A stretch of 64,000 nt of DNA from a virus. A model generated the notes under the pieces. The model saw only the letters and a list, made by a program, of their open reading frames with translations. It ran no database searches and was not told where the DNA came from. The DNA is taken from positions 62,001 through 126,000 of IMG/VR virus record IMGVR_UViG_3300027608_000014, one strand, 5' to 3'. Shown piece by piece: positions 13,060 through 22,568 of this stretch. Each line of letters opens with the position of its first letter. Positions within the stretch are counted from its first letter, which is position 1. The translations under genes were made by a program, and so were the position numbers.

Positions 13060-16000
13060 ATGTTCAAATCAAAAACCAAATCTAGCAAGCCCAAGGGACT
13101 AACCTTTACCAGAGAGTTTTCTTCATCACAAGTGTCTCCATATGAAGAACTTGAGTGGGAACGGCGCACCGCCGAGATCACCGATGACTCTGGCAAAACA
13201 ATTTTTAAACAGGAGAATGTCGAGGTTCCAAAGTCGTGGAGTGCACTGGCCACAAAGATTGCAGTCTCGAAGTATTTCTACGGCGACATCTCGAAGGGAA
13301 CTGACCCGAAAAAAGGTGGCCGTGAGAATTCAGTCAAACAGATGATTGGTCGAGTCACTGAGACCATGGCAGAGTGGGGCCGAAAAGACGAATACTTCGA
13401 CAGTGCCGAAAGCGCAGCAGCTTTCGAGGACGACCTCACCTGGCTGTGCCTTAATCAGTATGGCGCATTCAACTCTCCGGTGTGGTTCAACGTAGGTCTG
13501 TTTCAGAATTACGGGGTCAATGGGGGACAAGAAGGCAACTGGGTGTACAATCATAAGACCAAGGAGGCTGAGATCTGGAAGAACCAGTATGAGTATCCAC
13601 AAGGTAGCGCTTGCTTCATTCTTTCTGTTGACGATACCATGGAATCAATCATGGATCTTGCTAGAGCAGAAGCTATGCTCTTCAAATACGGCAGTGGAGC
13701 TGGCACTGATCTATCCACACTCCGCTCGACTCGCGAGAGGCTCAGTGGTGGTGGTAAGCCTTCAGGCCCGATGAGCTTCCTAAAGATCTACGATCAAGTT
13801 GCTGGGACGGTCAAGAGCGGTGGAAAGACTCGTAGGGCCGCAAAGATGAACACGCTCAAGGACTGGCACCCTGACATTGAGGAGTTCATCGAGGCCAAAT
13901 CTAAGGAAGAGAAAAAAGCCTGGGCCCTTATTGAGCAAGGTTACGATCCATCGTTCAACGGTGAGGCCTATGGGTCGGTGATGTACCAGAATGAAAATCT
14001 ATCTGTAAGAGTTAGTGATCGATTCATCGAAGACGCCCTTTGCGGTCGTCCGTGGCAAACACACAACGTGAAAGACGGAAAGGTCTGTGAGACCAAAGAT
14101 GCAAAAACTTTGCTTCGTAAGATCGCTGAGGGAACACATCTCTGTGGCGATCCTGGAATGCAGTTCGACAACACGATCCACAAGTGGCACACCTGCAAGG
14201 GCACAGATCGGCAGCACTCCACAAATCCGTGCTCCGAATATCTCTTCCTGAATAACACAGCGTGTAACCTCGCCTCCCTTAATCTGCTCAAGTTCAAGAA
14301 GTCAGATGGCTCTTTTGATGCGCTTTTGTTCCAAAAGGCCTGCCGAATCTTCATCACCGCCCAGGAAATTCTGGTCGATCGAGCTTCATATCCTACGAAG
14401 GCAATCGCAGAGAACTCTCACATCTTTAGGACTCTAGGTCTTGGCTTTGCCAACTTGGGTGCCCTGATTATGAGCTATGGATACGGCTATGATAGCGATG
14501 AAGGTCGCAATCTTGCTGGATTGATTACCTCTCTGATGACGGGAACCGCTTACGAACAGTCAGCGCTGATTGCCTGGGCAAAGAGTCCGTTTGATGGCTA
14601 TAATGATGCTAGATGCTCTGGTGTCCCAGTGCCGCTTAAGCCCAGCAATCGTGCATCTATGCTGGAGGTTATTGATCTGCACCGCACTCATGCCCATCAA
14701 CTGTCTGAGTCCGTTAAGTCAATCGGCAGCCTTTCAGAGCTAGCTGTTGCGTCTACTAGCGCTTGGAAGTCAGCCTACGTCCATGGAGCGTCATTTGGTT
14801 ACCGCAACGCCCAGGTCACCGTCCTTGCGCCCACCGGCACGATCGGCTTCCTCATGGATTGCGATACCACCGGTATTGAGCCCGACATCGCGCTGGTGAA
14901 GTACAAGTTGCTGGCTGGCGGCGGTATGCTGAAGATCGTCAATCAGACGATCGGATCGGCGCTGAATACACTGGGTTACGACGACGAGCAGATCGCTCGG
15001 ATCATTGCCCACATCGAGAGATACGATACGATCGAGAACGTGCAGGGCGAAACTCCGTTGGGACTCGGCACCGGTGCGCATTATAGTGTTAATCCCTCGG
15101 ATCGCTCCAAGTCGACCTTCCATTCCGGTCTCAATCCTGAGCACCTGCCAGTGTTCGACTGCGCTTTCAAGGCGGCCAGCGGCACCAGAAGTCTGCACTA
15201 CATGGGGCATCTTAAGATGATGGCTGCCTGTCAGCCCTTCCTGAGTGGTGCCATCTCGAAGACGGTCAATCTTCCGGAGGCTGCTACTGTAGAAGATATT
15301 ATTAACACCTACGTTGAGGGCTGGAAGTTAGGACTCAAAGCGATTGCCATCTATCGAGACGGCAGTAAGCGATCAGCTCCTCTGAGTACAAAGAGCTCGA
15401 AGACAGCAGGGGTCGTAGAAGTTATGACTGACACCATCGACTTATCCGAGATTGAGGATATGAGATCATACATCGCCAGTCTTGAATTGGCTCATGGAGC
15501 CCCAGTCAAAAAGAGACTCCCTGATACTCGATCAGCGATCAACCACAAGTTCGAGGTCGGTGGACATAAGGGTTACATTAGCGTCGGTCTCTTCGAGAGC
15601 GGCAAGCCTGGTGAAATCTTTATTTCTATGGCCAAAGAAGGATCAACCATCGGTGGACTCATGGATACTGTTGCCACGCTGACCAGCATCTCGCTGCAGT
15701 ATGGTGTGCCGCTGGAGTCTCTGGTCAGCATGTTTGCGTATCAGCGATTCGAGCCGTCAGGCTTCACCAGGAATCCTGATGTCCGCAATGCAACTTCGAT
15801 CATCGACTACGTCTTCCGCTGGCTCGGGTGCCTCTTTATTCCAGGATACAAGCAGTCTCCAGAAACTGATACTCCTGCCCTAAAGAACGAGCTCCCGCAA
15901 TTAGTGGAGTTGCTGGCTCCCCTACCGGCAGCTGAAGTAAGTCCTGTAAGACGATCTATTTACCTATCTGACCCTTGCAACAAATGCGGATCGTCAAAGG

Positions 16001-16062
16001 TGGTAAGAAGTGGTGTCTGCGGAGTGTGCACCGAATGCGGAGAATCAGCTGGATGTAGCTAA
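13060..16062 (+). CDS. nrdJ: Adenosylcobalamin-dependent ribonucleotide reductase (class II)
   Basis: A 1000-residue protein that makes deoxyribonucleotides from ribonucleotides. Motifs: GSACFILSVDDTMESI (Cys at about 185), FKYGSGAGTDLS, NPCSE (about 389-393), APTGTIGFLMD near 588. A C-terminal region with KEGSTIGGLMDT and a Cys cluster (CNKC...CGVCTECG) at 972-995 matches the tail of large NrdJ enzymes, which regenerates the active-site disulfide. No NrdB-like partner is visible nearby, as expected for class II. B12 is presumably taken from the host. Confidence 0.95.
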   Translation: MFKSKTKSSKPKGLTFTREFSSSQVSPYEELEWERRTAEITDDSGKTIFKQENVEVPKSWSALATKIAVSKYFYGDISKGTDPKKGGRENSVKQMIGRVTETMAEWGRKDEYFDSAESAAAFEDDLTWLCLNQYGAFNSPVWFNVGLFQNYGVNGGQEGNWVYNHKTKEAEIWKNQYEYPQGSACFILSVDDTMESIMDLARAEAMLFKYGSGAGTDLSTLRSTRERLSGGGKPSGPMSFLKIYDQVAGTVKSGGKTRRAAKMNTLKDWHPDIEEFIEAKSKEEKKAWALIEQGYDPSFNGEAYGSVMYQNENLSVRVSDRFIEDALCGRPWQTHNVKDGKVCETKDAKTLLRKIAEGTHLCGDPGMQFDNTIHKWHTCKGTDRQHSTNPCSEYLFLNNTACNLASLNLLKFKKSDGSFDALLFQKACRIFITAQEILVDRASYPTKAIAENSHIFRTLGLGFANLGALIMSYGYGYDSDEGRNLAGLITSLMTGTAYEQSALIAWAKSPFDGYNDARCSGVPVPLKPSNRASMLEVIDLHRTHAHQLSESVKSIGSLSELAVASTSAWKSAYVHGASFGYRNAQVTVLAPTGTIGFLMDCDTTGIEPDIALVKYKLLAGGGMLKIVNQTIGSALNTLGYDDEQIARIIAHIERYDTIENVQGETPLGLGTGAHYSVNPSDRSKSTFHSGLNPEHLPVFDCAFKAASGTRSLHYMGHLKMMAACQPFLSGAISKTVNLPEAATVEDIINTYVEGWKLGLKAIAIYRDGSKRSAPLSTKSSKTAGVVEVMTDTIDLSEIEDMRSYIASLELAHGAPVKKRLPDTRSAINHKFEVGGHKGYISVGLFESGKPGEIFISMAKEGSTIGGLMDTVATLTSISLQYGVPLESLVSMFAYQRFEPSGFTRNPDVRNATSIIDYVFRWLGCLFIPGYKQSPETDTPALKNELPQLVELLAPLPAAEVSPVRRSIYLSDPCNKCGSSKVVRSGVCGVCTECGESAGCS

Positions 16063-16065
16063 TAA

Positions 16066-16563
16066 ATGCAAACATTCCTGCCCTACGAGTGCTTTGCCAG
16101 ATCCGCATCTGTTCTGGACGCGTCTCGACTCCACAATCAAATCAACGAGGCGCTGGTCGTCCTGGCCACCGCCCTTCGTTTACGTAGAATAAGTGACCTT
16201 GAATATGAACCTGTAGGTCCGAATGAAAAGCTTGGCTGGCAAAGCCACCCTGCTGTTAAGATGTGGCACGGAGCTGGAAACTGTCTTGGTTTCTATACCC
16301 TGTGTATGATGAGGGAGCTGCGTGCCAGAAATCATCCAGAGCAGCGGGTAAGAGAGGCCGATCCCGTTCGTTGGTGTCGCCTGATGGAACTTTGGAGCGA
16401 CCGAAGCGAAGAAGGCATCCGAACTCCAACATGGCTAGGAAACGCCGACTTCCACAGGAGCCATCAGAGCAATCTGATTCGCAAGTACCCGGAACACTAT
16501 ACACAGTTCTTTCCAGACGTCCCTGACAGCCTTCCTTACATTTGGCTGCCGGGATTCCACTAA
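16066..16563 (+). CDS. MSMEG_6728-type / pyrimidine-dimer-glycosylase-like protein
   Basis: A 165-residue protein starting MQTFLPYECFARSASVLD, with HPAVKMWHG, WLGNADFHRSHQSNL and FPDVPDSLPYIW, the full pattern of the MSMEG_6728 family, sometimes annotated pyrimidine dimer DNA glycosylase. Length matches the family. Activity is not proven for these proteins. Starts 4 nt after nrdJ. Confidence 0.8.
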   Translation: MQTFLPYECFARSASVLDASRLHNQINEALVVLATALRLRRISDLEYEPVGPNEKLGWQSHPAVKMWHGAGNCLGFYTLCMMRELRARNHPEQRVREADPVRWCRLMELWSDRSEEGIRTPTWLGNADFHRSHQSNLIRKYPEHYTQFFPDVPDSLPYIWLPGFH

Positions 16564-17426
16564 CTCGTTCCTTGCTCCTAGCTCGTGGCTACTGCTGCGA
16601 GCTAGGTTGCCGGAACTGTCCGTACAAAGAAATGAATCAGCCTGATCGGCCAATTATAGACATTGATGATCTGGATCTGATTTCAGATCCTATCGACCAT
16701 GAAGATATAACTAAAGTTTATCTTCCAAATGGACACTTAATCATTGGTTACCTGACCGCTGATACCGATGCTTGTGACCCTCTTGAGGATTGTGACGGCA
16801 TGGGCATGATTACCCATGACGTCAGACCCTACCTAAGACAATACCCCAATGGAGATGCAATTCTCTATCCTTATCATGAAGAGGCCAGAAAGAAACTTGA
16901 GTTTCAAGTCAGGTCCAGAGAACTAATCTGCACTCAAGAAGATATCGATTGCAGGATAACACTCTTGGGCGATGAGTCGGTAAGACTGATAAACGAGATT
17001 AGCTTGGAGATACGGGACAAGTTCGTAGACGACAGTCTCATGATACTACTTAGCAGTAATTACATAGGTCAATATAGAGTGGAAAGTGATAAGTCAAAAG
17101 TTACTGGAATTTTTTTACCAGACACAGAACTGATTCATCATCTAAATTCATTTCCCAAAGACCAACAAAAAACTGAGCTGCTGAGACACTGCCATACCTC
17201 ACTGGAGATGTACAATCTGTACAAAGATGGTGAGGTTTATGGGATGATCACCGAAGTGTTCGACAAGCATGGAAACTCAATCAACGACTCAGACGCCGTC
17301 TGGGGACTCCTCGGGCTTGACCACGCAAAAGAAGAACTAGCAGCATTCGTTGCTCAAAAAGAAACACTCCTCAGATCTGAATGGTCAAGGGGAGATCCAA
17401 ATCAACTACAACTAAACTTAGAATAA
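16542..17426 (+). CDS. Hypothetical protein with DUF5522-like Cys-rich N-terminus
   Basis: A 294-residue frame from TTG 16542. Residues about 9-29 read SLLLARGYCCELGC then RNCPYKE, the small Cys-rich motif of DUF5522 proteins. This motif supports an upstream non-ATG start rather than ATG 16632. The remainder contains LEDCDGMG and acidic helical regions seen in phage hypothetical proteins. It overlaps the preceding gene by 22 nt. It may be a fusion; function unknown. Confidence 0.6.
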   Translation: MAAGIPLTRSLLLARGYCCELGCRNCPYKEMNQPDRPIIDIDDLDLISDPIDHEDITKVYLPNGHLIIGYLTADTDACDPLEDCDGMGMITHDVRPYLRQYPNGDAILYPYHEEARKKLEFQVRSRELICTQEDIDCRITLLGDESVRLINEISLEIRDKFVDDSLMILLSSNYIGQYRVESDKSKVTGIFLPDTELIHHLNSFPKDQQKTELLRHCHTSLEMYNLYKDGEVYGMITEVFDKHGNSINDSDAVWGLLGLDHAKEELAAFVAQKETLLRSEWSRGDPNQLQLNLE

Positions 17427-17438
17427 ACTTAGAATAAA

Positions 17439-17771
17439 ATGAACAAAATAAAAATATTCGTTTCCATAGTGATATTTGCACTCGTAACTCTCGTCATTGC
17501 TCAGGAGCGTCGCCTTTACACGGCCTATCTAGCTAATACGACTAAGGCAATAGAAGCCGAGAGACAGCATTGGCATCAGATCCTAATCGATCAAGACTTT
17601 GCCCATTACGATGGTAAGACCGGCAAATGGCTCCTTTATACCAAAGAGGAGTTCTTGATGGATCATCAGATCGCCCTGGCATCAGTGTCTAGGAATGAGC
17701 TGTTTCCTCTGCCTGGACCAGAACAGCCAGTAATTGTTCCTGTGTCCCCAATCAAGTCCAAAAAGAAATGA
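17439..17771 (+). CDS. Single-span membrane protein
   Basis: A 110-residue protein with an N-terminal membrane span (IFVSIVIFALVTLVIA) and a soluble domain, ending in a Pro/Val-rich tail and KSKKK. The domain would face the periplasm or cytoplasm depending on topology. Function unknown. Confidence 0.65.
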   Translation: MNKIKIFVSIVIFALVTLVIAQERRLYTAYLANTTKAIEAERQHWHQILIDQDFAHYDGKTGKWLLYTKEEFLMDHQIALASVSRNELFPLPGPEQPVIVPVSPIKSKKK

Positions 17772-17863
17772 GCATTTCAAGCCGGTCTTTGATCTGTCGT
17801 CGAGCCCTACATTAAAGAAAATGCCTACAGCACCTTCCTTGGCACAACCATTGGCTAACTAAT

Positions 17864-18997
17864 ATGAAACCAGAAAGCTTGACTCTATATTACAAAGATG
17901 GATCTTCTGATAAGGTATACTTTGCCACTCTAGAAAAACAGATGGCCGTTGGGACCCACAGTTGGGTGGTCAACTTTGCCTACGGTCGTCGCGGGTCCAC
18001 TATGACCACAGGGACAAAGACCCAGGCCCCAGTTGACTACACTGCTGCCAAGAAGATCTACGACAAGGCGATCAAAGACAAGACCGCCAAGGGGTATACA
18101 GTCGGAAAGGATGGAACTCCGTTCCAGTTCACCGACAAGGAATCCAGAGACTCCGGACTGCACCCACAGCTTCTTAACTCTATCGATGACGCCAGACTGG
18201 CTGAACTGATGAAGGACGATGAGTGGTGCATGCAGGAGAAGATGGACGGTCGTCGATGCATGATCCGAAAGACTGGTGATGTGGTTGAGGGCGTCAATCG
18301 CCTGGGCCTCACCATTGGACTGCCTCAGCCGATTGTCGATGATGCCAAGAAGATCGATCGTGACTTCGTCATTGACGGAGAAACCATTGGTGACGAATTC
18401 TATGTCTTCGACGCCATTGAGATCGATGGATTAAGTGTAAAAGACTTCCCGTACTTCTCGAGACGAACCGGACTAGGCAACCTCTTGGAGATCGACACAG
18501 AGAGTCGACTCAATCATATCATCATGGTTGAAAGCGCCACTAGCACCAAATCCAAGAAAATAATGTTTGAACTTCTCAGCAACAAGAACAAAGAGGGTGT
18601 GGTCTTTAAGCGACTGGACTCTCTGTACGTCTCTGGACGACCATCAAGTGGCGGCAACCAGCTGAAGTATAAGTTCGTTGAGGACGCCTCCTGTGTGGTG
18701 ATCAGAGTGAATGACAAGCGCAGCGTGGCGCTTGGAGTATTTGAGTCAGAGGAAGATATTCCTAAAATGAAACTCCTGGATGTGGGCAACACAACTATTC
18801 CTCCTAACCACGATATCCCCAAAGTTGGAGACGTGGTGTCAGTTAGGTATCTCTATGCCTACCGAGGCGGTAGTCTCTATCAGCCTGTTTATCAGGGAGC
18901 TAGAGACGATCAGACCATCGCTGAGTGTAGCATTAAACAACTCAAATACAGACCAGAACAACAAGAACATGTTAACCCGCTTCTGGCTAAAGATTAA
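17864..18997 (+). CDS. ATP-dependent DNA ligase with N-terminal WGR domain
   Basis: A 377-residue protein. Residues 1-80 form a WGR-like domain (VVNFAYGRRGS at about 35-45), found in nucleic-acid-binding proteins such as PARPs. The ligase core has EKMDGRR (125-131, Lys126 as adenylation site), IDGETIG near 170, EGVVFKR (244-250) and LKYKF (267-271). It seals nicks in phage DNA. The WGR-ligase fusion probably helps DNA end binding. Preceded by an A-rich leader. Confidence 0.9.
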   Translation: MKPESLTLYYKDGSSDKVYFATLEKQMAVGTHSWVVNFAYGRRGSTMTTGTKTQAPVDYTAAKKIYDKAIKDKTAKGYTVGKDGTPFQFTDKESRDSGLHPQLLNSIDDARLAELMKDDEWCMQEKMDGRRCMIRKTGDVVEGVNRLGLTIGLPQPIVDDAKKIDRDFVIDGETIGDEFYVFDAIEIDGLSVKDFPYFSRRTGLGNLLEIDTESRLNHIIMVESATSTKSKKIMFELLSNKNKEGVVFKRLDSLYVSGRPSSGGNQLKYKFVEDASCVVIRVNDKRSVALGVFESEEDIPKMKLLDVGNTTIPPNHDIPKVGDVVSVRYLYAYRGGSLYQPVYQGARDDQTIAECSIKQLKYRPEQQEHVNPLLAKD

Positions 18998-19115
18998 ATA
19001 TAGAAGTCGCTACTGGTGGTACAGAGCTATCAAGTTTGTGGGGTTCTGTCCCCATTGCTGGTCAACCCTCAATTACACCTCAATAGGAAGACCTCCATGT
19101 CCAGTATGTCACTAA
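18969..19115 (+). CDS. Small zinc-ribbon protein
   Basis: A 48-residue protein overlapping the ligase end by 29 nt. Basic aromatic N-terminus (FWLKIKYRSRYWWYR), then CPHC and CPVC pairs 17 residues apart, a treble-clef or zinc-ribbon arrangement. Possibly nucleic-acid binding. Confidence 0.5.
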   Translation: MLTRFWLKIKYRSRYWWYRAIKFVGFCPHCWSTLNYTSIGRPPCPVCH

Positions 19116-19300
19116 TCAAACGTAATCAACTGATCATCAAGCATCTAGCTGCCTTTGCCTCTGTTTGTATCGCTGGAGGACTGGCCGTGTACAGCCTGGA
19201 CGCATGGATGGCTTTTCTGTGGGCAGCGGTGATCATAACCCTCACGACCAACCACACCCCACAAGATGAACGAGATAAAGAGGCCCCGAAGAGCAACTAA
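19097..19300 (+). CDS. Small membrane protein
   Basis: 67 residues from ATG 19097, overlapping the previous gene by 19 nt. Hydrophobic stretches HLAAFASVCIAGGLAVY and WMAFLWAAVIITLTT make two membrane spans with a short loop; the tail is charged. Holin-like layout but no other support for lysis. Confidence 0.55.
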   Translation: MSSMSLIKRNQLIIKHLAAFASVCIAGGLAVYSLDAWMAFLWAAVIITLTTNHTPQDERDKEAPKSN

Positions 19301-19321
19301 TCAAAAGCGTCTCTATAACCA

Positions 19322-19834
19322 ATGGTAACTCTCAAGGACGTTGATGATCTAGTCTCTAAGCTAAACGGCCTGACGGTCCCACTGGCAAAAGAAAGGCCAC
19401 TGTCGGCAATTGAACGATTAAGGGAACAACTAGACGAAACCATATCAGAGCGGGGATCTCGATTGAGGACTATGGCTCCATGGATTTTCAGGCAGAATCC
19501 GAGGGCCATGGCTCAACCAATCTTATTTATTCGTAGTGACAAAGGGACCGTAAGGTCCCCTTTTCAGCCATATCCAGAGTTTGCCATTAAGGTAGATAAA
19601 AATGGAAGGGCGATAATTAAGAAGCCAGCCAGATCTAGTCTTCCTGGCTATGCCAGGGAGTACTATCAGTTGAACAAAGAAGTAATTTCAGAAAAAAGAA
19701 GAAAAAAGAAATTAGAAAAACAGGCGTCTTTGGATCACTTCCGATCCATGAGCGCCATAACCAAACTAAATGAAACAGATGAACCAAGCACTATTACTAT
19801 TGCCCAAACAGACCAAACAGCAACTCTACGATGA
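19322..19834 (+). CDS. Hypothetical protein
   Basis: A 170-residue protein: N-terminal helix with LVSKLNGL, a central Pro/Arg-rich region and a strongly basic helix (EKRRKKKLEKQ at about 123-133). Possibly nucleic-acid binding. Overlaps the next gene by about 60 nt in another frame. Confidence 0.6.
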   Translation: MVTLKDVDDLVSKLNGLTVPLAKERPLSAIERLREQLDETISERGSRLRTMAPWIFRQNPRAMAQPILFIRSDKGTVRSPFQPYPEFAIKVDKNGRAIIKKPARSSLPGYAREYYQLNKEVISEKRRKKKLEKQASLDHFRSMSAITKLNETDEPSTITIAQTDQTATLR

Positions 19835-20384
19835 GTTGGGCACTTCACACTCCGGAGTAGGCCACCAAATGGTTGATACGGCTCAGATCGTCGTTGCGCT
19901 AATGGATGACCATGGAGTTACAGTCGCTGAGATCTCAGAGATCAAGGGGATCCCGGAATACATCCTGAGCAATTATGAAAAAATAGGTCGCGGACAGTTG
20001 GCTCCTTATCTCTTGGTTAGTGACTATGAGGCCGCTGATCCCCTTAAGCGACTGTGCTACTCAGAACAGACTCGACTTGAGAATGAGCCTGTTGATGTTC
20101 TCATTCAGGGGCCAGATGGACCGGCTTCTATCCAAATCAGAGTTCAGGATCTAACTCGCTCTCAGTGCAAGCAAGTCTTTGATAAGACTCGCGTTCGAAG
20201 TCTTGACGCTCAACAGGCGTTCATTGAAAGCAATCGTCGCAAGCCTCACGCCCCTTCTAAGCCAATCGGTGGAAAGATTACTTACGAGATCAATAGAGAC
20301 GGTACCGTTACGTTCCACAAAGGCTACACGGCAACCAAAGTTGAGCTCCAAAAGATCCTCACCGCTATCTGCCTAAGAGGATAA
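19770..20384 (+). CDS. Hypothetical protein
   Basis: A 204-residue protein (ATG 19770, or 19779). Begins with a helical region and a possible HTH (VTVAEISEIKGIPEYILSNY), then beta-rich KITYEINRDGTVTFHKG. Convergent with the next gene, whose end it overlaps by 12 nt. Function unknown. Confidence 0.6.
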   Translation: MKQMNQALLLLPKQTKQQLYDELGTSHSGVGHQMVDTAQIVVALMDDHGVTVAEISEIKGIPEYILSNYEKIGRGQLAPYLLVSDYEAADPLKRLCYSEQTRLENEPVDVLIQGPDGPASIQIRVQDLTRSQCKQVFDKTRVRSLDAQQAFIESNRRKPHAPSKPIGGKITYEINRDGTVTFHKGYTATKVELQKILTAICLRG

Positions 20385-21026
20385 CTGGCCAACCATCTCC
20401 CTGAGATGATCTGGAGTCACAAACGGCAGGAGCGAGATCTGCTTGAATAGTAACAAGCTGGTCTCTTCCATGACCTGCTCAACCACGGCACGATGAGCTG
20501 TATCAGTGTCGATCTCCTGATGGAGGTCGGCTTTCGAGTCCGATCCTCGATACACGCTCGGCATATGAGCCCACTCCAAGATCTTTGGTGGCTTAACGAA
20601 TCCCTGCTCATGAAGGATCAACCCAACGTATCGCTTTACCTCATCAGAGAAGGTTCCAGGTGTACTGTCATTCAGCATGACTTCCATCAGACCTATAGCG
20701 ACCTCCTCTACGATCATAGGATCTGAAAGATTCATGACGTCACTTCCACCAGCCAATGTTTGACAGATAACGGTAAAGGCAGACCAGTCTCTATAGAATG
20801 AGTCGCTAATCAGGGCTGAGACCAGAGCATGGATCTTGTCGAGGTTATCAGGGGGGATCAGCACCTGGAAGGCATCCTCGATCTCCAGGTCTAGAGTTTC
20901 TGACTCCCACTCCATAAACTCTTCGCCCCACTTGTTGTAGCAAATGAGAAACAAAGGCGTAGCCATAGACCCCTCATTCAAAAGGATCTGACGAACTCTG
21001 ACATCATCTGGATGGTCGCTAGGCAT
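20373..21026 (-). CDS. Hypothetical protein
   Basis: 217 residues from ATG at 21026, which overlaps the upstream stop (TAATG), so I chose it over a longer frame. Acidic, mainly helical, no clear motif. Transcribed against its neighbours as part of a two-gene minus-strand pair. Confidence 0.65.
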   Translation of the reverse strand: MPSDHPDDVRVRQILLNEGSMATPLFLICYNKWGEEFMEWESETLDLEIEDAFQVLIPPDNLDKIHALVSALISDSFYRDWSAFTVICQTLAGGSDVMNLSDPMIVEEVAIGLMEVMLNDSTPGTFSDEVKRYVGLILHEQGFVKPPKILEWAHMPSVYRGSDSKADLHQEIDTDTAHRAVVEQVMEETSLLLFKQISLLPFVTPDHLREMVGQLSS

Positions 21027-21373
21027 TACTTTAGTTCTGGATTTTTCTTTACCAGTCTGAGCTTGATTTCTTCGTAGTCCCAAGGGTGGCCCAATGCCGT
21101 CAGATCTGAAAAGATTTGGATGGTATCATCGGACCCTTTAGTTAAACCTGACTTGTAGGTGCTGTCGATAACGATCGGCGGCTTAGTCCCACTTCTTTCT
21201 GCCACAATCTTAATTGGATATGCTGCCTCTGAATCGCTAACTAGCTCCACTGTAACCCAAATAGATCCAATCCAGACAAAGGCTAATACTAACACAAAGA
21301 GCGCAGTCTTAAGTGGACGCCAATTGATACTTTTAACAAACCGACCTTTATCGTCTCTCTTGAAACCATTCAT
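21026..21373 (-). CDS. Single-span membrane protein
   Basis: A 115-residue protein: basic cytoplasmic N-terminus, membrane span FVLVLAFVWIGSIWVTVEL, then an exported domain. Its start codon touches the start of the plus-strand gene at 21374, leaving no space between the two divergent genes. Confidence 0.6.
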   Translation of the reverse strand: MNGFKRDDKGRFVKSINWRPLKTALFVLVLAFVWIGSIWVTVELVSDSEAAYPIKIVAERSGTKPPIVIDSTYKSGLTKGSDDTIQIFSDLTALGHPWDYEEIKLRLVKKNPELK

Positions 21374-21679
21374 ATGAAAAGTCTAAATAAGAAATCCGCT
21401 AAAAAGAAGCCCGCTAAAAAGAAGCCCACTAAGCTCGACTGGAAGTTAAAGTTATTGCAGCTCCTAAAATGTGTTGGTGAATCCGGAGGAACACTGTTCG
21501 AGGCTAATTGGGAAAGTTATGGGGTCTCCAGGCTTGAAGCCTTGATAATTATTGAGGCTTTCGAGAAACAGTACCCCGAGCTTACGCAAGAACCTGATTC
21601 AGCTGACGAGCCTTCTCGTCATCCAGATCAGCAAGGGAGCGAAGATCAGCCACCTTGTTCCCTAGGATCTCATCAATAA
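21374..21679 (+). CDS. Small Lys-rich protein
   Basis: A 101-residue protein with KKSAKKKPAKKKP at the N-terminus and a helical middle (LEALIIIEAFEKQ). The C-terminal 30 residues overlap the minus-strand gene at 21582-22550 and are low complexity, so the true end may be decorative. Basic N-terminus suggests nucleic-acid contact. Confidence 0.5.
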   Translation: MKSLNKKSAKKKPAKKKPTKLDWKLKLLQLLKCVGESGGTLFEANWESYGVSRLEALIIIEAFEKQYPELTQEPDSADEPSRHPDQQGSEDQPPCSLGSHQ

Positions 21680-22550
21680 TTTTACCGCTCGACCGAAGAT
21701 CTATCAGCTTGTGAACAACATGACCGATCTTCACAGTAGCCGTCTTGTCTTCGTATTCGGACAGTGATGTGTTGAATACGGAGCCATGTGGATCTTCCAG
21801 TCTAGAGCCATAAAACTTAGTGAGACCATGCTGAGTGTCAAAGCTATCAATAAACTCAGCCACCTTCATGGCCTCCTCTGGGGTTGCAGCAGCAGCGTTA
21901 CCCAGGGCAGCAATCTTAGACAGGAACTCCTGAACGTCTCTTTGTTCGTGGAGAAACGTAGCTCTAGTCTCCAGTTGAGCCTGAAGTTTTTCAAGGTCAA
22001 CATGAGCATTACCAGCAAACTTACTGATCGACTCTGGCAGATCAGCTCCAAGGTCTGAGGCGATCTTACTCAGGTTCTCAGCAATCTCTGTTCTCTCGTT
22101 GAACTCATAGGACATCTTGGTTTGTTCGAACGAGCTGACGGCGTCATTGAGAGCCTCAAGGCCAGAGCCAGAGAAGCTGGCGCTCTTAGTTTCAAAGTCC
22201 CAGATGCTCGGACTGGCTACCTTGCTGGTTAGCTCGAAGCGTTTCTTGGCCAATTCAATTACAGCGTTGACGGAGTCTTCAATTCCAAAAACTTTACTTG
22301 CTGTCTTGATCTGTTCGTCAATCTTCTGGTCGCAGGCCGTCTTTCCGTGTAGGTAGGCGGCGCTAAGATAAACATCTGAAGGAGTGTGAATTGGAAACTG
22401 ACGACTAATTGGATCTGCAAAGGCATAATCTGGCAGTGCATCAATACCTTCTTCGGTTTCGTACTCTGCATTTTTCACAAAGTCCGGGACTGGAGTGGAG
22501 TGCATTAGTTTGACTAGGAAGGCACCTTGGTCTTGATAGAAATCGCTCAT
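21582..22550 (-). CDS. Large-phage conserved protein, possibly virion-associated
   Basis: A 322-residue protein. The N-terminal segment FADPISRQFPIHTPSDVYLSAA resembles a motif in phage proteins of the form LPDxxFADPxxRxFPI followed by a helical domain, often encoded near virion genes. The remainder is helical. Minus strand, like the terminase. Function unproven. Confidence 0.65.
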   Translation of the reverse strand: MSDFYQDQGAFLVKLMHSTPVPDFVKNAEYETEEGIDALPDYAFADPISRQFPIHTPSDVYLSAAYLHGKTACDQKIDEQIKTASKVFGIEDSVNAVIELAKKRFELTSKVASPSIWDFETKSASFSGSGLEALNDAVSSFEQTKMSYEFNERTEIAENLSKIASDLGADLPESISKFAGNAHVDLEKLQAQLETRATFLHEQRDVQEFLSKIAALGNAAAATPEEAMKVAEFIDSFDTQHGLTKFYGSRLEDPHGSVFNTSLSEYEDKTATVKIGHVVHKLIDLRSSGKIIDEILGNKVADLRSLADLDDEKARQLNQVLA

Positions 22551-22568
22551 AGGTGTAGAGAATACCCT

